The notes under the pieces: model-generated
Told to the model about the DNA's origin: nothing
The model's input: the letters and a program-made list of their open reading frames with translations, nothing else
The model's database searches: none
Part shown: positions 31,001 to 40,100 of the stretch, one piece after another
Position numbering within the stretch: the stretch's first letter is position 1
Layout: each line of letters begins with the position of its first letter
Made by a program: the position numbers and the translations under genes
Origin: Diplonema japonicum
Lineage: Eukaryota; Euglenozoa; Diplonemea; Diplonemida; Diplonemidae
Assembly: GCA_964019335.1 (NCBI GenBank)
Contig: OZ025669.1
Coordinates: 600,001-664,000, forward strand
Direction: 5' to 3'
Length of the DNA stretch: 64,000 bases

Positions 31001-32213
31001 GGTTCTGGCACTGTTGGTTGCTGTCATCCCAAAAGCACAGATTATCATCGTTGCAAGCTTGTTCTCCTTCTCTGGTACCGCATTGGTCGGACCTCGGTGC
31101 ACACGCAACACCGTCATACTGGCACCCCTCCCTGTTTGTGCAGTCCATGCCCTTCAAGTGGCCTGGGCACTGTACATATGTCTTGCACTCTTCGTCCATC
31201 CACATGCAGCCAGTCGTCTGCGTGCAGTCCTGTTCGTTTTCGCTCTTTTCACATTCGGTATCTTCAGGTGGTGGTGGCTTCTTTTCGCATCCTTGTTGGC
31301 CCCACTGACACCCTGATGCATCGTTGCACAAGTCTATGGTTGTAATCTGCTGGCAGTCTGGTGGTATGCAACTCTCTGATTCCCAAAGGCATCCGTTCTG
31401 CACACAGATGACCGATTCGTCATACTGCGCACAGCCTTCTTGCCCACTATTCCCGCTGTCTGTGTTAGGGGAGCACTCAGTACCAGACCACTGACATCCA
31501 CTTTTGTCTTCACACGTTTCTTGCATGACTAAGTCACCACATTCAGCATCCCTGCAACTGTTGTCCCAAATGCATTCGTTGTCAGTGCACAATGAAGCGT
31601 CCTGATGCGTTGTGCAGCCAGATGCTTCAATGCATTGGTTCCCTTCCCAATTACACGCAGCTTGTTGGCATTTCATGGCATCGGCATAGTCAGTGCACGT
31701 TGTTTCTCTGCAACTAGTGTCCCACGTGCAAGCGTTGTCGATACAGGCCGCCTGGTCCAGGTGATTTGTGCACCCGCTGCTAGTGCCCGCGTTATGAGTG
31801 CATATGTTTGCATTCCAGGAACAGCCTCTGGCCAGACAAGCAACATTGGCAAGTGTGTCACATTTAGGTTTGCACGCAGAGTTGTAGAATTCGCACCCTG
31901 CATGTTGATTACAATCACTAGACTCGCTAATACTTTCGCAATCACCACAGCTTCCGTCCCACATGCAACCTGAGCCCACGCACCCGCTAGAGTCCGGCAC
32001 ACCCTTACATTTGTCAACACAGTTGTTGAGCACAAGGAGGCATCCTATTGCCTCACATTGGTCTGTCGGCACGCTAGGACAACCGTAGCACTTTTTCGCA
32101 GTTTTATCCCACTCACATGAGGCCGCCTTGCACGGATTCTTCGTCGTTATGTCAACACACGTGTCGCAACCAACTGCCAGCAGCAGCACTGCCAGAAGGG
32201 TGCGGCCATTCAT
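25095..32213 (-). CDS. Giant Cys-rich surface protein with LamG domain and polytopic C-terminus
   Basis: 2,372 aa, one exon of 7.1 kb. It has a signal peptide (MNGRTLLAVLLLAVG). Residues about 20-770 hold some 23 repeats of the form C...C..gC-x-W-x4-7-C, for example CTWDTSC, CIWDNSC and CQWSGTEC, resembling PSI or Paramecium surface-antigen repeats. A region of beta-rich modules follows. EGF-like Cys clusters lie near 1225-1270 and 1400-1470, and a laminin-G-like fold near 1470-1745 (DLTITAWVKA, WHFFALTIG). A first membrane helix lies near 1775-1800, a disordered poly-Gly loop near 1915, and about six further helices between 2010 and 2330 with YLPITRGAV and CDYILQAG. The tail is acidic. Large protist surface receptors or TRP-like channel proteins share this plan. 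Adhesion or mechanosensing is inference only. The exact number of helices is uncertain. Confidence 0.8.
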   Translation of the reverse strand: MNGRTLLAVLLLAVGCDTCVDITTKNPCKAASCEWDKTAKKCYGCPSVPTDQCEAIGCLLVLNNCVDKCKGVPDSSGCVGSGCMWDGSCGDCESISESSDCNQHAGCEFYNSACKPKCDTLANVACLARGCSWNANICTHNAGTSSGCTNHLDQAACIDNACTWDTSCRETTCTDYADAMKCQQAACNWEGNQCIEASGCTTHQDASLCTDNECIWDNSCRDAECGDLVMQETCEDKSGCQWSGTECSPNTDSGNSGQEGCAQYDESVICVQNGCLWESESCIPPDCQQITTIDLCNDASGCQWGQQGCEKKPPPPEDTECEKSENEQDCTQTTGCMWMDEECKTYVQCPGHLKGMDCTNREGCQYDGVACAPRSDQCGTREGEQACNDDNLCFWDDSNQQCQNPPACNTFENDEDCHKYNCQWDFNDLTCQAIQIRCYEYANEYACNNRDVCLWVGTTCSKVCTARPDTHQCDTDGQCSWTGSSCVAKENDACRPLDTNACEAAADCIWSAVLGCNYNNTVPETTSQSCGTFENPVQCNENALCEYDGDDSECEYKYEENECPTLAKQKCLEEADENECLWVEAENKCKPAPKSCDTYVVQGSCDSEVGRCFWSSSDSRCFSTCANLKEQTACVAAGCLFSKDALPQCNSFDSGGCASAEYAINKVACLGAPESLKCTWEDDDKKCIRFGWAVCGFENGRQQACFDHKDSTGKQGCGYNNTDATCIGCEEQEEAGCKVLIGCSWESSNGKCDKDTSPFVSSMSLSVTVPAPKAPFRATFSGGNLNRELSRVIFIKNTTTCPTSYEAHTISFVGASGDGIVSDDITIDAPGTYKPCFVQSQTELSVRGQDSLPEITVKMVHANSLYLSYEGSPGKGEMFTFFISGENMKEHDRFAFVPTSQDCPTNYVKYYTGFETVGSQLATGKVTLQALDTFRVCYLSGVTVDANTRHLVYGQVLVLELKTTPLTITTVAGFLDPEILGNRTELLVQTLGIDLKVINELCTRGQPTGATRDVEEFHWGPTIGWNEATREFGIGEEVTRYAQEQVCVMPIVPEMSNSDSLYEDEKPNHFVLAFTEFNVDESDEVRVFASKAAIGDSTELADEVGPTLSTLSECPTSIEGLKLIGSYNGNNIPTQEIKVKFGKLYGFVIPKVIVAFCSDKTDRGGTGFRTIARIDPPCPNRCQDPSGRVLGECVLDNTKFKGRCKCISGWTGIDCRVPEVCSGSKDEVDSISRPSGSLTTSLESPLPCGFKLAPNPLEDPSLLRFTTYQIVLRIRNESVLHGGAVAIYDTSHNGVLLTTIDAASLGVNHTIVVDASAVYLEVNTLTTGTFSFDYKLISTVCPGPLGVSGVPSPDEECDGRGECVDVEWGTLYNEAPRYLKKCECTEEYAARKAQDSCNICAHGYSLSNGSCVTSVACKVLDDCGGEENAEECVTEGVRGCLCTNNHFGRNCEYTLPANLTSVLETDEQSTDLMFRYDFNKRGANLVRSQNYPDRTQLGCVTSLTAPCIYEDREKGNVYTYDTRRTGGSKDVDDALYLNKQGDPYDDILYIDQLAASKLDVHGDLTITAWVKATNVTDGLLVAKADNIFYKNGKSPVLEEVLSNMRSDTADTENPGVRAYFAIYLDGSDGSVKLHISKKDNTSNSQFVRKFRAGSMLFDDNWHFFALTIGRSGGRWEGQLFIDGKTSTSDATFVQCIPFVSTEVETEPLITQAYDAEKYHGQPNLEMGGVLVVGYNLSAAVDEVRLYDAKLTHFTVVSIGSKSLFEDELSLAVVVLLSVGITAILPLSVSLGFPMYRSLRRSRKAEKVTPLPATRLILSRPSTARTQNSQGSGGGEGNGGTRTPSETPSETPRDSQTPGEEGILLETNTASRVKSKIAALGHAVAVQNASGVDGTALDQAVQQVGALGSGIAAGGGAGGGGGGGGGGVLDAAHSTGQSLGDIVVLQLTIIRDTWQMVALLLTAWEWPQLFKDIYGKATIPLTVDLTYLSSSVQDAMQGLSAFEWAFYSASSVCFIAFITLMGIIATEEEESLEVRIAKRDVWRDIKQKYMKLEEDTVKEFTDCENDKEAVKLRDEKLKELSLQKAKEIEGEGLARNIRDKMAFVSLLLVSTLYLPITRGAVMVLRCHRDVQCIWDCATITDTDNSYVTAFVISSAVLIVLSLLCPAYLALVIRKKKKEFDAMYPTDRDANWVTFTSEDRTSYKDVYAGFEYRWVYFQVWIMLFKAVMCVPTLGLEQNGQDQLISSAVIQGLFTLLVFASAPFLLSACDYILQAGQVNIMFSLSISCFYRADPKINSYDYVLLVAGGVTILFQLYQVLFNHSNVVNLSLWSQLEREFSDSNTTHDEEDPHHAYEGSDPHDESKDLEERPSCEQP

Positions 32214-32347
32214 TTTAGTGCCCTGTGATGCCTTGTGATTCTGGACTCTTTGATGATAATTAAACGGTTACTGAAAAACAGAAAACGCAAATAAAATAAA
32301 ATAAAATGACGTAACCCTAACACTACCATTCTACCTTAGATCCCATA

Positions 32348-32725
32348 CTACTCTTCGGCGACGATGGTGTTGGTGTAGACACGGATCTTGCTGCTGAAGG
32401 ACACCTCCTTGATCATGCCCTTGGCGACAAGGTGGCTGAGGGCCACACGTGCAAGGGACCCGTTGACCTTCAACCTGTCGGAGATGACAGACACGGTGAT
32501 CACCTTGTACTTGGGGACATCACGCTCCAACTTGTCCACAAGGTTCTTGTCCCACATGACGGCGTTGTTCAGCTGCTCCCGGGTCTTACCCTTGGACCAC
32601 TTCTTCTTCTTGGCCTGAGTTATTTGTTTACATTTGCGTTACAATGTACAGCATACCTTACCACCCTTCGATGCCGACCCACCCTTCTTGGGTGCTGCCT
32701 TGGACGCGGCTTTCTTAGCGGGCAT
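32348..32725 (-). CDS. RPS25: Ribosomal protein eS25, copy A
   Basis: Small-subunit ribosomal protein eS25, 111 aa, full length for the family. It has a Lys/Ala-rich N-terminus, then the winged-helix core with WSKGKTREQLNNAV, KVITVSVISDRLKVNGSLAR and the C-terminal RVYTNT. It sits in the 40S head near the E site. Exon 1 is 32657-32725 (23 codons), the intron is 32615-32656 (42 nt, GTATGC...CTCAG) and exon 2 is 32348-32614. First of three tandem copies with identical protein sequence. Its intron and nearly all coding bases match copy C rather than the adjacent copy B, but the last two sense codons (GAA GAG) are unlike both. Confidence 0.95.
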
Positions 32726-32814
32726 TTTTTTGTGACAATGAACCTTGGGGGTTGTGTTGAGATTCTTACAAAAGAGCTGAATAACTAGTTCAAAAAGCTA
32801 ATGACATTCCGGTT

Positions 32815-33186
32815 CTATTCCTCGGCGACGATGGTGTTGGTGTACACGCGGATCTTGCTGCTGAAGGACACCTCCTTGATCATGCCCTTGGCGACAAGGT
32901 GGCTGAGGGCCACACGTGCAAGGGACCCGTTGACCTTCAACCTGTCGGAGATGACGGACACGGTGATCACCTTGTACTTGGGGACATCACGCTCCAACTT
33001 GTCCACAAGGTTCTTGTCCCACATGACGGCGTTGTTAAGCTGCTCCCGGGTCTTACCCTTGGACCACTTCTTCTTCTTGGCCTGTACAGTTTGTTACGTT
33101 TGCGTTGCACAGCATACCTTGCCACCCTTCGATGCTGACCCACCCTTCTTGGGTGCTGCCTTGGACGCGGCTTTCTTAGCGGGCAT
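32815..33186 (-). CDS. RPS25: Ribosomal protein eS25, copy B
   Basis: Middle copy of the tandem trio, encoding the same 111 aa. Exon 1 is 33118-33186, the intron is 33082-33117 (36 nt, GTATGC...TACAG) and exon 2 is 32815-33081. It differs from copies A and C only at silent positions in the coding part, and its intron is six bases shorter with a different 3' half. The flanking DNA is unrelated to that of A and C, so each copy has its own leader. Confidence 0.95.
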
Positions 33187-33256
33187 TTTGAACTATCCTG
33201 TAGGGTTTGACTATGACATGGTTAACTGCAATGAAAGGAACTAGTAAAATGATATT

Positions 33257-33634
33257 CTATTCCTCGGCGACGATGGTGTTGGTGTAGACACGGATCTTGC
33301 TGCTGAAGGACACCTCCTTGATCATGCCCTTGGCGACAAGGTGGCTGAGGGCCACACGTGCAAGGGACCCGTTGACCTTCAACCTGTCGGAGATGACAGA
33401 CACGGTGATCACCTTGTACTTGGGGACATCACGCTCCAACTTGTCCACAAGGTTCTTGTCCCACATGACGGCGTTGTTCAGCTGCTCCCGGGTCTTACCC
33501 TTGGACCACTTCTTCTTCTTGGCCTGAGTTATTTGTTTACATTTGCGTTACAATGTACAGCATACCTTACCACCCTTCGATGCCGACCCACCCTTCTTGG
33601 GTGCTGCCTTGGACGCGGCTTTCTTAGCGGGCAT
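33257..33634 (-). CDS. RPS25: Ribosomal protein eS25, copy C
   Basis: Third copy, encoding the same protein. Exon 1 is 33566-33634, the intron is 33524-33565 (42 nt, identical to copy A) and exon 2 is 33257-33523. The last codons (GAG GAA TAG) are shared with copy B, while the rest matches copy A, giving a mosaic that points to gene conversion. Trio genes are in head-to-tail order in the transcription unit, which would raise dosage where each mRNA is processed from one precursor. Confidence 0.95.
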
Positions 33635-33888
33635 GTTGTATTACTGAAGAAGCGGTATGTTGTGAAAGGACACAGTGATGGAATAAAATTTGGTCTAAAG
33701 GGGGGCAGGACAACAAGAAAAATAGCTGGAAAGAGGGGGAAACAAAAAAAGGAGTTTTTTTTTTTTTTTTTTCAAAGAGATTAACAAGGGATAGAAGGGA
33801 GGAAAAACAATAAACAAAGAAAAGGAAAAGAAAACAGCCGCTCTAAACAGCTGTCCGTCTAAGTCTTTTGAACAATCTAGTAGTGGTC

Positions 33889-34479
33889 TTAAAACTCTTC
33901 GACCAACCAAGGCATGGCGTTGCGGAGCCTTGTCTCGTTCTTACCCGAGGCAGAGAATGCTTTGTTGACAAGCTTCAGGGCCTCGGATCTAGTGGGGGAC
34001 TCGATGGCGTCAAGGAGGAGGTTGACGAACTTCTGGCGAGTTGAAAGAGTAAGAGACTTCCAGGCATCGCTGGCCTTGACTTCGTCATCGATATAGGCCT
34101 CTAAAGGCTGCTCAAGGATGGGGTTCGGTGTTTCTGTCGTGTTACGCTTCCTGCCGACCTTAGCCATCTGCATCGCATCTGCGAACTCATGTCCGTCGTC
34201 ACTGTCATCGAACACCTCTTCCTCTTGGTACTCTCTAACCTCCTTCACCTTCTTCAGCTGTACAACCTTGCCATCCGCATCCCTGAGAAGCACCTTGTCA
34301 CTCTCCAACACCTTCCTCGCAGCCACCGCAGCACCCGTGACACCCTGTTCCTTTTCCAAACTAAGTGACGCCAGCTTCGCCGTGATGTCGCTCAGGTTGG
34401 CATTGCCCTTCACCTCCCACGTAATGCCACCCTCCCGCAGGGTGTTCACAGCGCGCTCCCTCAAAGCAGTCCTCGACAT
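33889..34479 (-). CDS. Unknown protein, 196 aa
   Basis: An acidic mid-section (EEEVFDDSDDGHEFADAMQ) separates two helical parts. The C-terminal half (about 120-196, with AWKSLTLSTRQKFVNLLLD and KNETRLRNAMPWLVEEF) looks like a compact helical domain. No catalytic or membrane motif is seen and no family recognised. The start is very secure: the minus strand reads a pyrimidine tract ending CTTTACTAG, three bases, then ATG. Confidence 0.7.
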   Translation of the reverse strand: MSRTALRERAVNTLREGGITWEVKGNANLSDITAKLASLSLEKEQGVTGAAVAARKVLESDKVLLRDADGKVVQLKKVKEVREYQEEEVFDDSDDGHEFADAMQMAKVGRKRNTTETPNPILEQPLEAYIDDEVKASDAWKSLTLSTRQKFVNLLLDAIESPTRSEALKLVNKAFSASGKNETRLRNAMPWLVEEF

Positions 34480-34482
34480 TGT

Positions 34483-34504
34483 CTAGTAAAGAGAGAAAAA
34501 AAAA
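34483..34504 (-). promoter_or_regulatory. Putative trans-splice acceptor
   Basis: On the minus strand a T/C tract ends in TTTACTAG only three bases before the ATG of the 196-aa protein, leaving a minimal 5' untranslated region. Strong visual evidence for leader addition rather than a separate promoter. Confidence 0.7.
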
Positions 34505-34607
34505 TACAAAAAACTGCAGAGTTCAACTGAGGATACCGAAACCAGAAACAATTCACTGAACGAAAAAAAAGAGGGAATCAAAAAAAAGTGCTTCCTGTAA
34601 AGAAAGG

Positions 34608-36755
34608 CTATTTTCGCACAAACCCCCTTCTCTGTCCCGTAGGCGCGCCAGGTGCATGGGCCCCACGCGACCTTGCGTTGATCAAATCTGCAACAAGCAA
34701 CAGACAAGCTGCAAGGTGGCCCGAAAGCGAAACAGCAAGCGAGGTCACAGAGGCTGTAGAAACACCTTGGGTGGAAAGAAGCGACGAGGCTACTTCTTGC
34801 AAAGTAGTAGGTTTGAAAGAAGGCCACTTGACCACCCACGACGCAGAGGATTGCTGCTGGTAAGCCGCCTGGATGCCAAGAAGCCATTTGTAGATGGGCT
34901 GTACGGCCTTTGGAAGGGCTTTGTAGTCTACGGTGTTAAGGTACTCAACAACGTACTCGGGAAGGGGTGGGGTGCCTGCTGGGGTGTACTTTACGAGATC
35001 CAATACAAAAGTTGCAAGGCAAAAGCTGAGCTCGTTCTTCGTTACAGTCCAATCTACCGACCCTTCTTGGCGGCACTCTTCGTTGTTTAAAACCGACAGA
35101 GATACATCGAGCACCACTTGCGCAGCACGAGGGACGTTTTTCAAGGTGAGCAGTCGCTGCAGATATATGTCCTTGATGAGCTTGAGGTTGCTTCTTACGT
35201 CCTTCAGTATTTTGTCCATTGCGAGAGACGCCAGTACGTGCTGGTAGCCTTGGAGGTTGAGCTCATTCTCGTGTTCGATGTCGGCGACGGCGCTCAAAAA
35301 GGGTTCTGCGTTTAACTTCCCGTTTGCGAGAGAACTCTGGATGGCTTCCTTGCAGGACACCACCAAGCGATGGTTTAAGATTAGTGCTTTGCGTGTTGCT
35401 ATGCAGTTCCCCATTGCTGTGGCTGTTTCCCGCTCGGGGGGCAGTGTGCCGCACGCCACAATACTGACCTGGTTCACAAGCATCTCCAAGTCGCATGCGG
35501 GCTTCCTCTTTATGATATCTAACTGCTGCAGCTTGTCCAACAGCTCCGAGTAATTCCTCACCATGTCTAATTCTGCTTGCCGCGAAGCAGCGGCCTTGCC
35601 TGTTTTTCCTCGCTTTTCCGGCTTCTTGATGTGCTCCTTCTCTTCTAGTAAGTAATCATCTGCTGCGAGCAGTAGCTTTTTGTGTAATCGGTTGAGAAGT
35701 GGCTTGTTAGCGTCCAGCAAGGCTGTGATGGGGTGTGAACTCAACTCGCCTGATGTGTGCGTGTTGGCATCTCTTTCGGTTTCCTTGAATTCCATTTCTT
35801 CGATTTGCTGCTCCTTTTCCTTCAGCGTTGCTTCCAAGCTTGCAACCTGTTGCTTCAACTGCTTGATCTCACGCAGGGCCGACCTTGCGTGCTCGTTCAT
35901 AGACTTCGTGGCGATCACCATATAAGAGCGTATCGTGTCCATGCACCCTGCAACCTTCTTTTGCAGCCACATGATCTTCATTGTGAGAGATCTGCAGTCC
36001 CTGGGCCGCACGGAGGGTCGTATTGAGGAAGGGTTTTTCGAAGTGATGCCTAGCTCGGTTTGGAGCGCCTTTGCAGTGTCGGCAATGAGGGCGAGGTCGG
36101 GGGCCAGGGTTATCAGCATGTCCATGGCGCGGTGGGAGATCCTCCCTGGTGGCATGTCTGTGACATCTTCGAGCACGGTCTCGGTAGGTTCTGATTCGAA
36201 CTCATCTTCTTCTTCATCGGACTCTTCTTCTACTACAGTTTCAGGAGTCTCTTCTGATTCGGATGATGATTCCTTCACCACCAACTCTTCCTCTTCGTAT
36301 ACCTCATTATCTCGCAGGATGACCACCCGTGTACCTTCCCCCTTTACAGCATCGTACCGCTCCGATGCTTGTGCAACCGCATCTTCCACATTGTGCAGCT
36401 TTTCCACATCTGTAATCAGCCTTGTGGCCCGTGAGCATGCCTGTTTCATTTTAATAGACGCTTCTGCCAATTTTGATGTGTCCAGAATAAGCCGCGCCAC
36501 TTGCCTTTTTGAGATGACTCCTTGTGCATCCTCACCACTTGAGGTCTGCAGCACTTGAGTGGTGATGCTCTGCATAATGGCCGACGGTGTAGCTTGCTGG
36601 GGTGTTGTTCCCTTGAAGAGCCATGGCTTCCCGCCCTTGTACTGCTCTAAACGCGGCCAGTCGCCAATGTGTTTCTTCGCTTGCTCAATAACACTTGCCC
36701 GCCCATGCTGGCGGAGCTCTGGCAGCTGCGACACGGAGTCCTCGTCATCATCCAT
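34608..36755 (-). CDS. Acidic/coiled-coil protein, unknown
   Basis: 715 aa, one exon. The N-terminus is followed by a strongly acidic Ser/Glu stretch (about 165-210), then helical segments including a coiled coil (about 285-335, REIKQLKQQVASLEA and KEKEQQIEEMEF). The C-terminal 300 residues are helical with hydrophobic faces (YQHVLASLAMDKILKDV, LDLVKYTPAG). It is reminiscent of alpha-solenoid scaffold proteins but has no diagnostic repeat. The chosen ATG follows a tract and TTTGCAG, leaving 13 upstream in-frame codons untranslated. Function unknown. Confidence 0.7.
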   Translation of the reverse strand: MDDDEDSVSQLPELRQHGRASVIEQAKKHIGDWPRLEQYKGGKPWLFKGTTPQQATPSAIMQSITTQVLQTSSGEDAQGVISKRQVARLILDTSKLAEASIKMKQACSRATRLITDVEKLHNVEDAVAQASERYDAVKGEGTRVVILRDNEVYEEEELVVKESSSESEETPETVVEEESDEEEDEFESEPTETVLEDVTDMPPGRISHRAMDMLITLAPDLALIADTAKALQTELGITSKNPSSIRPSVRPRDCRSLTMKIMWLQKKVAGCMDTIRSYMVIATKSMNEHARSALREIKQLKQQVASLEATLKEKEQQIEEMEFKETERDANTHTSGELSSHPITALLDANKPLLNRLHKKLLLAADDYLLEEKEHIKKPEKRGKTGKAAASRQAELDMVRNYSELLDKLQQLDIIKRKPACDLEMLVNQVSIVACGTLPPERETATAMGNCIATRKALILNHRLVVSCKEAIQSSLANGKLNAEPFLSAVADIEHENELNLQGYQHVLASLAMDKILKDVRSNLKLIKDIYLQRLLTLKNVPRAAQVVLDVSLSVLNNEECRQEGSVDWTVTKNELSFCLATFVLDLVKYTPAGTPPLPEYVVEYLNTVDYKALPKAVQPIYKWLLGIQAAYQQQSSASWVVKWPSFKPTTLQEVASSLLSTQGVSTASVTSLAVSLSGHLAACLLLVADLINARSRGAHAPGAPTGQRRGFVRK

Positions 36756-37136
36756 GTTCACTTGAAGGGATTCTGCAAAGCACCCAGGGAACAAAAAAAA
36801 AGCTCGAAACAGAAATACTGGGGGTAAAAAGAAAGTAAGAAAAATCAGGGAACTATTTGCTATTATGGTCTGTTGAGGTTAAGGTGCGCAGTGCACATGA
36901 ATATTAATATGTGAATGCCTATAAACAAATGTGCACCGCACTCCTCCCGCGTGACTCAACGTCATAGTCGTTCCCAATCCAAACAATCGCAGCAGCGGTG
37001 GTAGCATTGCCGTCCGACCATCGAGGCCGCAGCACGTTATATAACATCGACAAGCCATTCCTATCACTAGGCCGACCACTCAGCTTCGTCGTCGTACTCC
37101 ATCTCTTCCTAGTGGTGTCGTGTGGTGTGTTGAGTG
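36756..37136. other. Intergenic, 3' flank of the HECT gene
   Basis: The gap holds the presumed 3' untranslated region of the HECT ligase gene (about 36850-37136) and, at 36760-36850, pyrimidine tracts with AGs that serve the next gene. A 73-codon minus-strand frame begins at 37140 overlapping the HECT stop, but has no acceptor of its own. Confidence 0.6.
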
Positions 37137-40100
37137 TCATACCTCATCGTCTTCGGCATCCATATCCTCGAGCCCTACAGGCGCACCGTCGGTGTCTATC
37201 GCACGGCAGTTGTAGATTGCGTACTGTAACTTGTCGTGCATCACGTCAGTTGAAGAGTACTCTGGCAGCTCGATTGAGAAGAAACACGTATGTGCTTGCG
37301 GTAGGTAGTCATCGGGGTTACCATCGACGACGTGCGGCTGCACCTTGATGGCCACTGGTAGCCTGGACCGTGCTGCCACAAAACGTAACAAGTTGGTTAA
37401 GTCTTTCTGTGTGAAAGTTTCAAGCGCCTGCCAAAACCTGTGCACTGTTGGGCTGTTTTCGTCGATGTCCTCATAAATAGCACCCCGGTGCAGCTCCGCC
37501 ACTGATATCCCGCTCGCACCGCACACACGCCTTTCAAGCACCTTCCACGTGAACAAGTCCAGAACTGCAGGCGGCAGGACATCGATGAAGCCTTCCCTCA
37601 TCTCCAGGAGATACTCCTTGGCCTCATTTAACCGTTTCTCGATTACAAGTCTTGCGTATTCTTCTCTGTTATCGAACGTGACCTCCTTATCACGCCCGTC
37701 TGGGAGCAGCTCGATGACCTGTCCGTCGCTGAGCGTTGTTACAAAGGTTTCGTCGATCGCGTCTTTGAAAAGCTCTGGGGTGATGCCTTTTGTGTCAATG
37801 TTCACGATGCCGTCTAGTGCCGTGAGGCACATCTGGTCGATGGCAGCAAGATCGCTTCTGTCAAAAGGTGTTGAGGTGAGGGTCTTCCACACAACAGACG
37901 ACAGTGAGAGGTCCATCGGCTCGTTGATTGAGAGGCAGCCTGCTATGAGGCGGCCTAAGAATCGGAACTTCGACAACAACAGCTTGTGTTCTGTTGAAGA
38001 CGGAGCTGAGCAAGGTCGTGGGATCCATTTATCTCGCGTGTCACCAAAGTTCCCCTTGTAGTTGGGCGACGAGATGAACAGGCTGTTAGGCGCCTCTTCC
38101 ATCAATTCCTCGCACACTGTTGTGAGAGACTCTCGGAAGGGCCCCCCAGCATCCTCGGCGGCTTCTCCTTCAAACACAACTGTCCACAACCTGGCAGATG
38201 CATCACATGACTCATGCGATTTAAACGCCCAGGGCCTTTTGCTCCTATACAGGGCGTGCAGTTGGTCAAATAATGTTTCCGTGGTAGGGCCTCCAGCACC
38301 TCCTTTTGCCTGAGCAAAGTAATTCCTTGACAGTAGAATGCTTGCTATCCGCCCCTCGCTGCAAGCTCCAGCAATGATGCCATCAAGCAATGGTTCCTTG
38401 GCCCATGGGAACAATACATCACGCGCACCCATAAACCTCCCTATCAAGGAGCTCTCCTGACCCGGCAAAGTGCCCACGTTACCTAAAACAGGAGGCATAG
38501 CTGCTTCCTGCCCCACATATGCAAGAACCAACCTTGCGAGTACGTTGAAACGTGACAGTATCGTGAGGCAGGATGGAGCATCTTTATCGTTCACAGTATG
38601 GATCAGGGCCACCTCATCGATTTCAAAGGGTTGTGCACGTTTCCTCTCTTCATTCCCTGTGGAGACATCCAAGGGGCCATGGCCCACGGCTTTGTGCCAG
38701 GCATCACTGTATACCATTGTCAGGTCGTTAAAGGCCTTGTTCGGGACCTGGTCAGTGATAGTGTATGCCCCACGAATGACATTCCCCAACCAAGACAGTG
38801 AGTCGGCAACACCACGGTGTCCTGACGGACAGTACCTAAAGGGAGCTGCCCCGAGGTTTACTACTGCGGAGTCCCCTGATCGGAGGCTCGCAGCAGGGTT
38901 GAGTCCTGAGATAGACGACAGATCCACCTGTGAGAAGGCCACTCCGAGTTCGACACCGTTGTGGCTGTAAGAGATGTCCGCCTTCTTATCAGCGGTGATG
39001 TGGATGATGCAGCCAATGACGTCGCCCACCTTCCACCCCGTGTTGGCCTGCAATCCGTCGTCGTCGAAGAAGAAGTCATCTGCCTCGTCTGCTTCGTTGC
39101 CGCTGAACATAGCCGAGTCGTCCACCCACTCGCCCTCCGTGCTAGCATCATCTCCCTCTCCTTCGTCCCAACCATCGCCTGGCTGCTGAGCTTCCTGCAC
39201 GAGTGGTGTCACCTGTGACGACGAAGAATTCTGGTTGAGCCGCCTCTTCCTCCTGGCTCTCTGACGCCGTCGCTTCCTCCTTTCCATAGCCTTCTTCCGT
39301 CGCATTGTGTCACCATCTCTGCTCGACTTATTGTCACCGTCCTGCATCGCATAAGGGCTAGATTTTCTGTCGTGCCAGATGCACGTCCGCATTCCATCGT
39401 AAGCCCAGCTGTGCACATCGTCACCCACACCATGCCCACCTTCTGAGTCGCAAGTGAAATTTTTGGAATCAGCCCATCCGACTTGCATGAGGCTACAATT
39501 CTCGATCTCTATTTCATAATACCACTTTCCACACCCCACAGCAACATTGCCCATGATTGTAGTAAAATTGTGATACGACTCAGCTTGCGCCTTAGGACAG
39601 GCGACTGCTAGGAGCAGAGGCCCTGGACCACTGCTTACTGAAGGATGCTCGCCTCTCTTCGCCCACGGCACGCTGCTTGTCGAACCCAGAGAGTGGTTGG
39701 ACTGGAAGGACTTCGCCACATTCGCCTCCTCAAAGCTGTCGTTCCACACACCTCTCAATGTAACACCAAGGCCTACAGCCATGAAGTCAGCAGTAGGCCC
39801 GCCGTATCTCACCCAACCCTCGGGCAGTGCACACTGATGCGCATTCTCTGTGAGGCAAGAAGGAAGCCCCTTCCCGTTTGAAAAAGATTGTGCTGCCGCG
39901 GAAAACACGGTCAGTAGATTGTGTACACCGTTGGCAACAGCTTCTTCGGGAGGGACGTCTGTGACGGGCTTGCTCTTGATGTCAGGCAGCAAACAGTTCT
40001 TTGCATGCATCAGAGTTATCAGTGCCTGCAGATACATCGATAGAATGTCACCTGTACCCGACTTCGATTCGATCTCAGGGACAAGCTGTCTATTGTACGA

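Noticed and set aside
36919-37140. 73-codon frame overlapping the HECT stop (ATGA)
   Set aside because: No separate acceptor, no motif; most likely 3' untranslated sequence.
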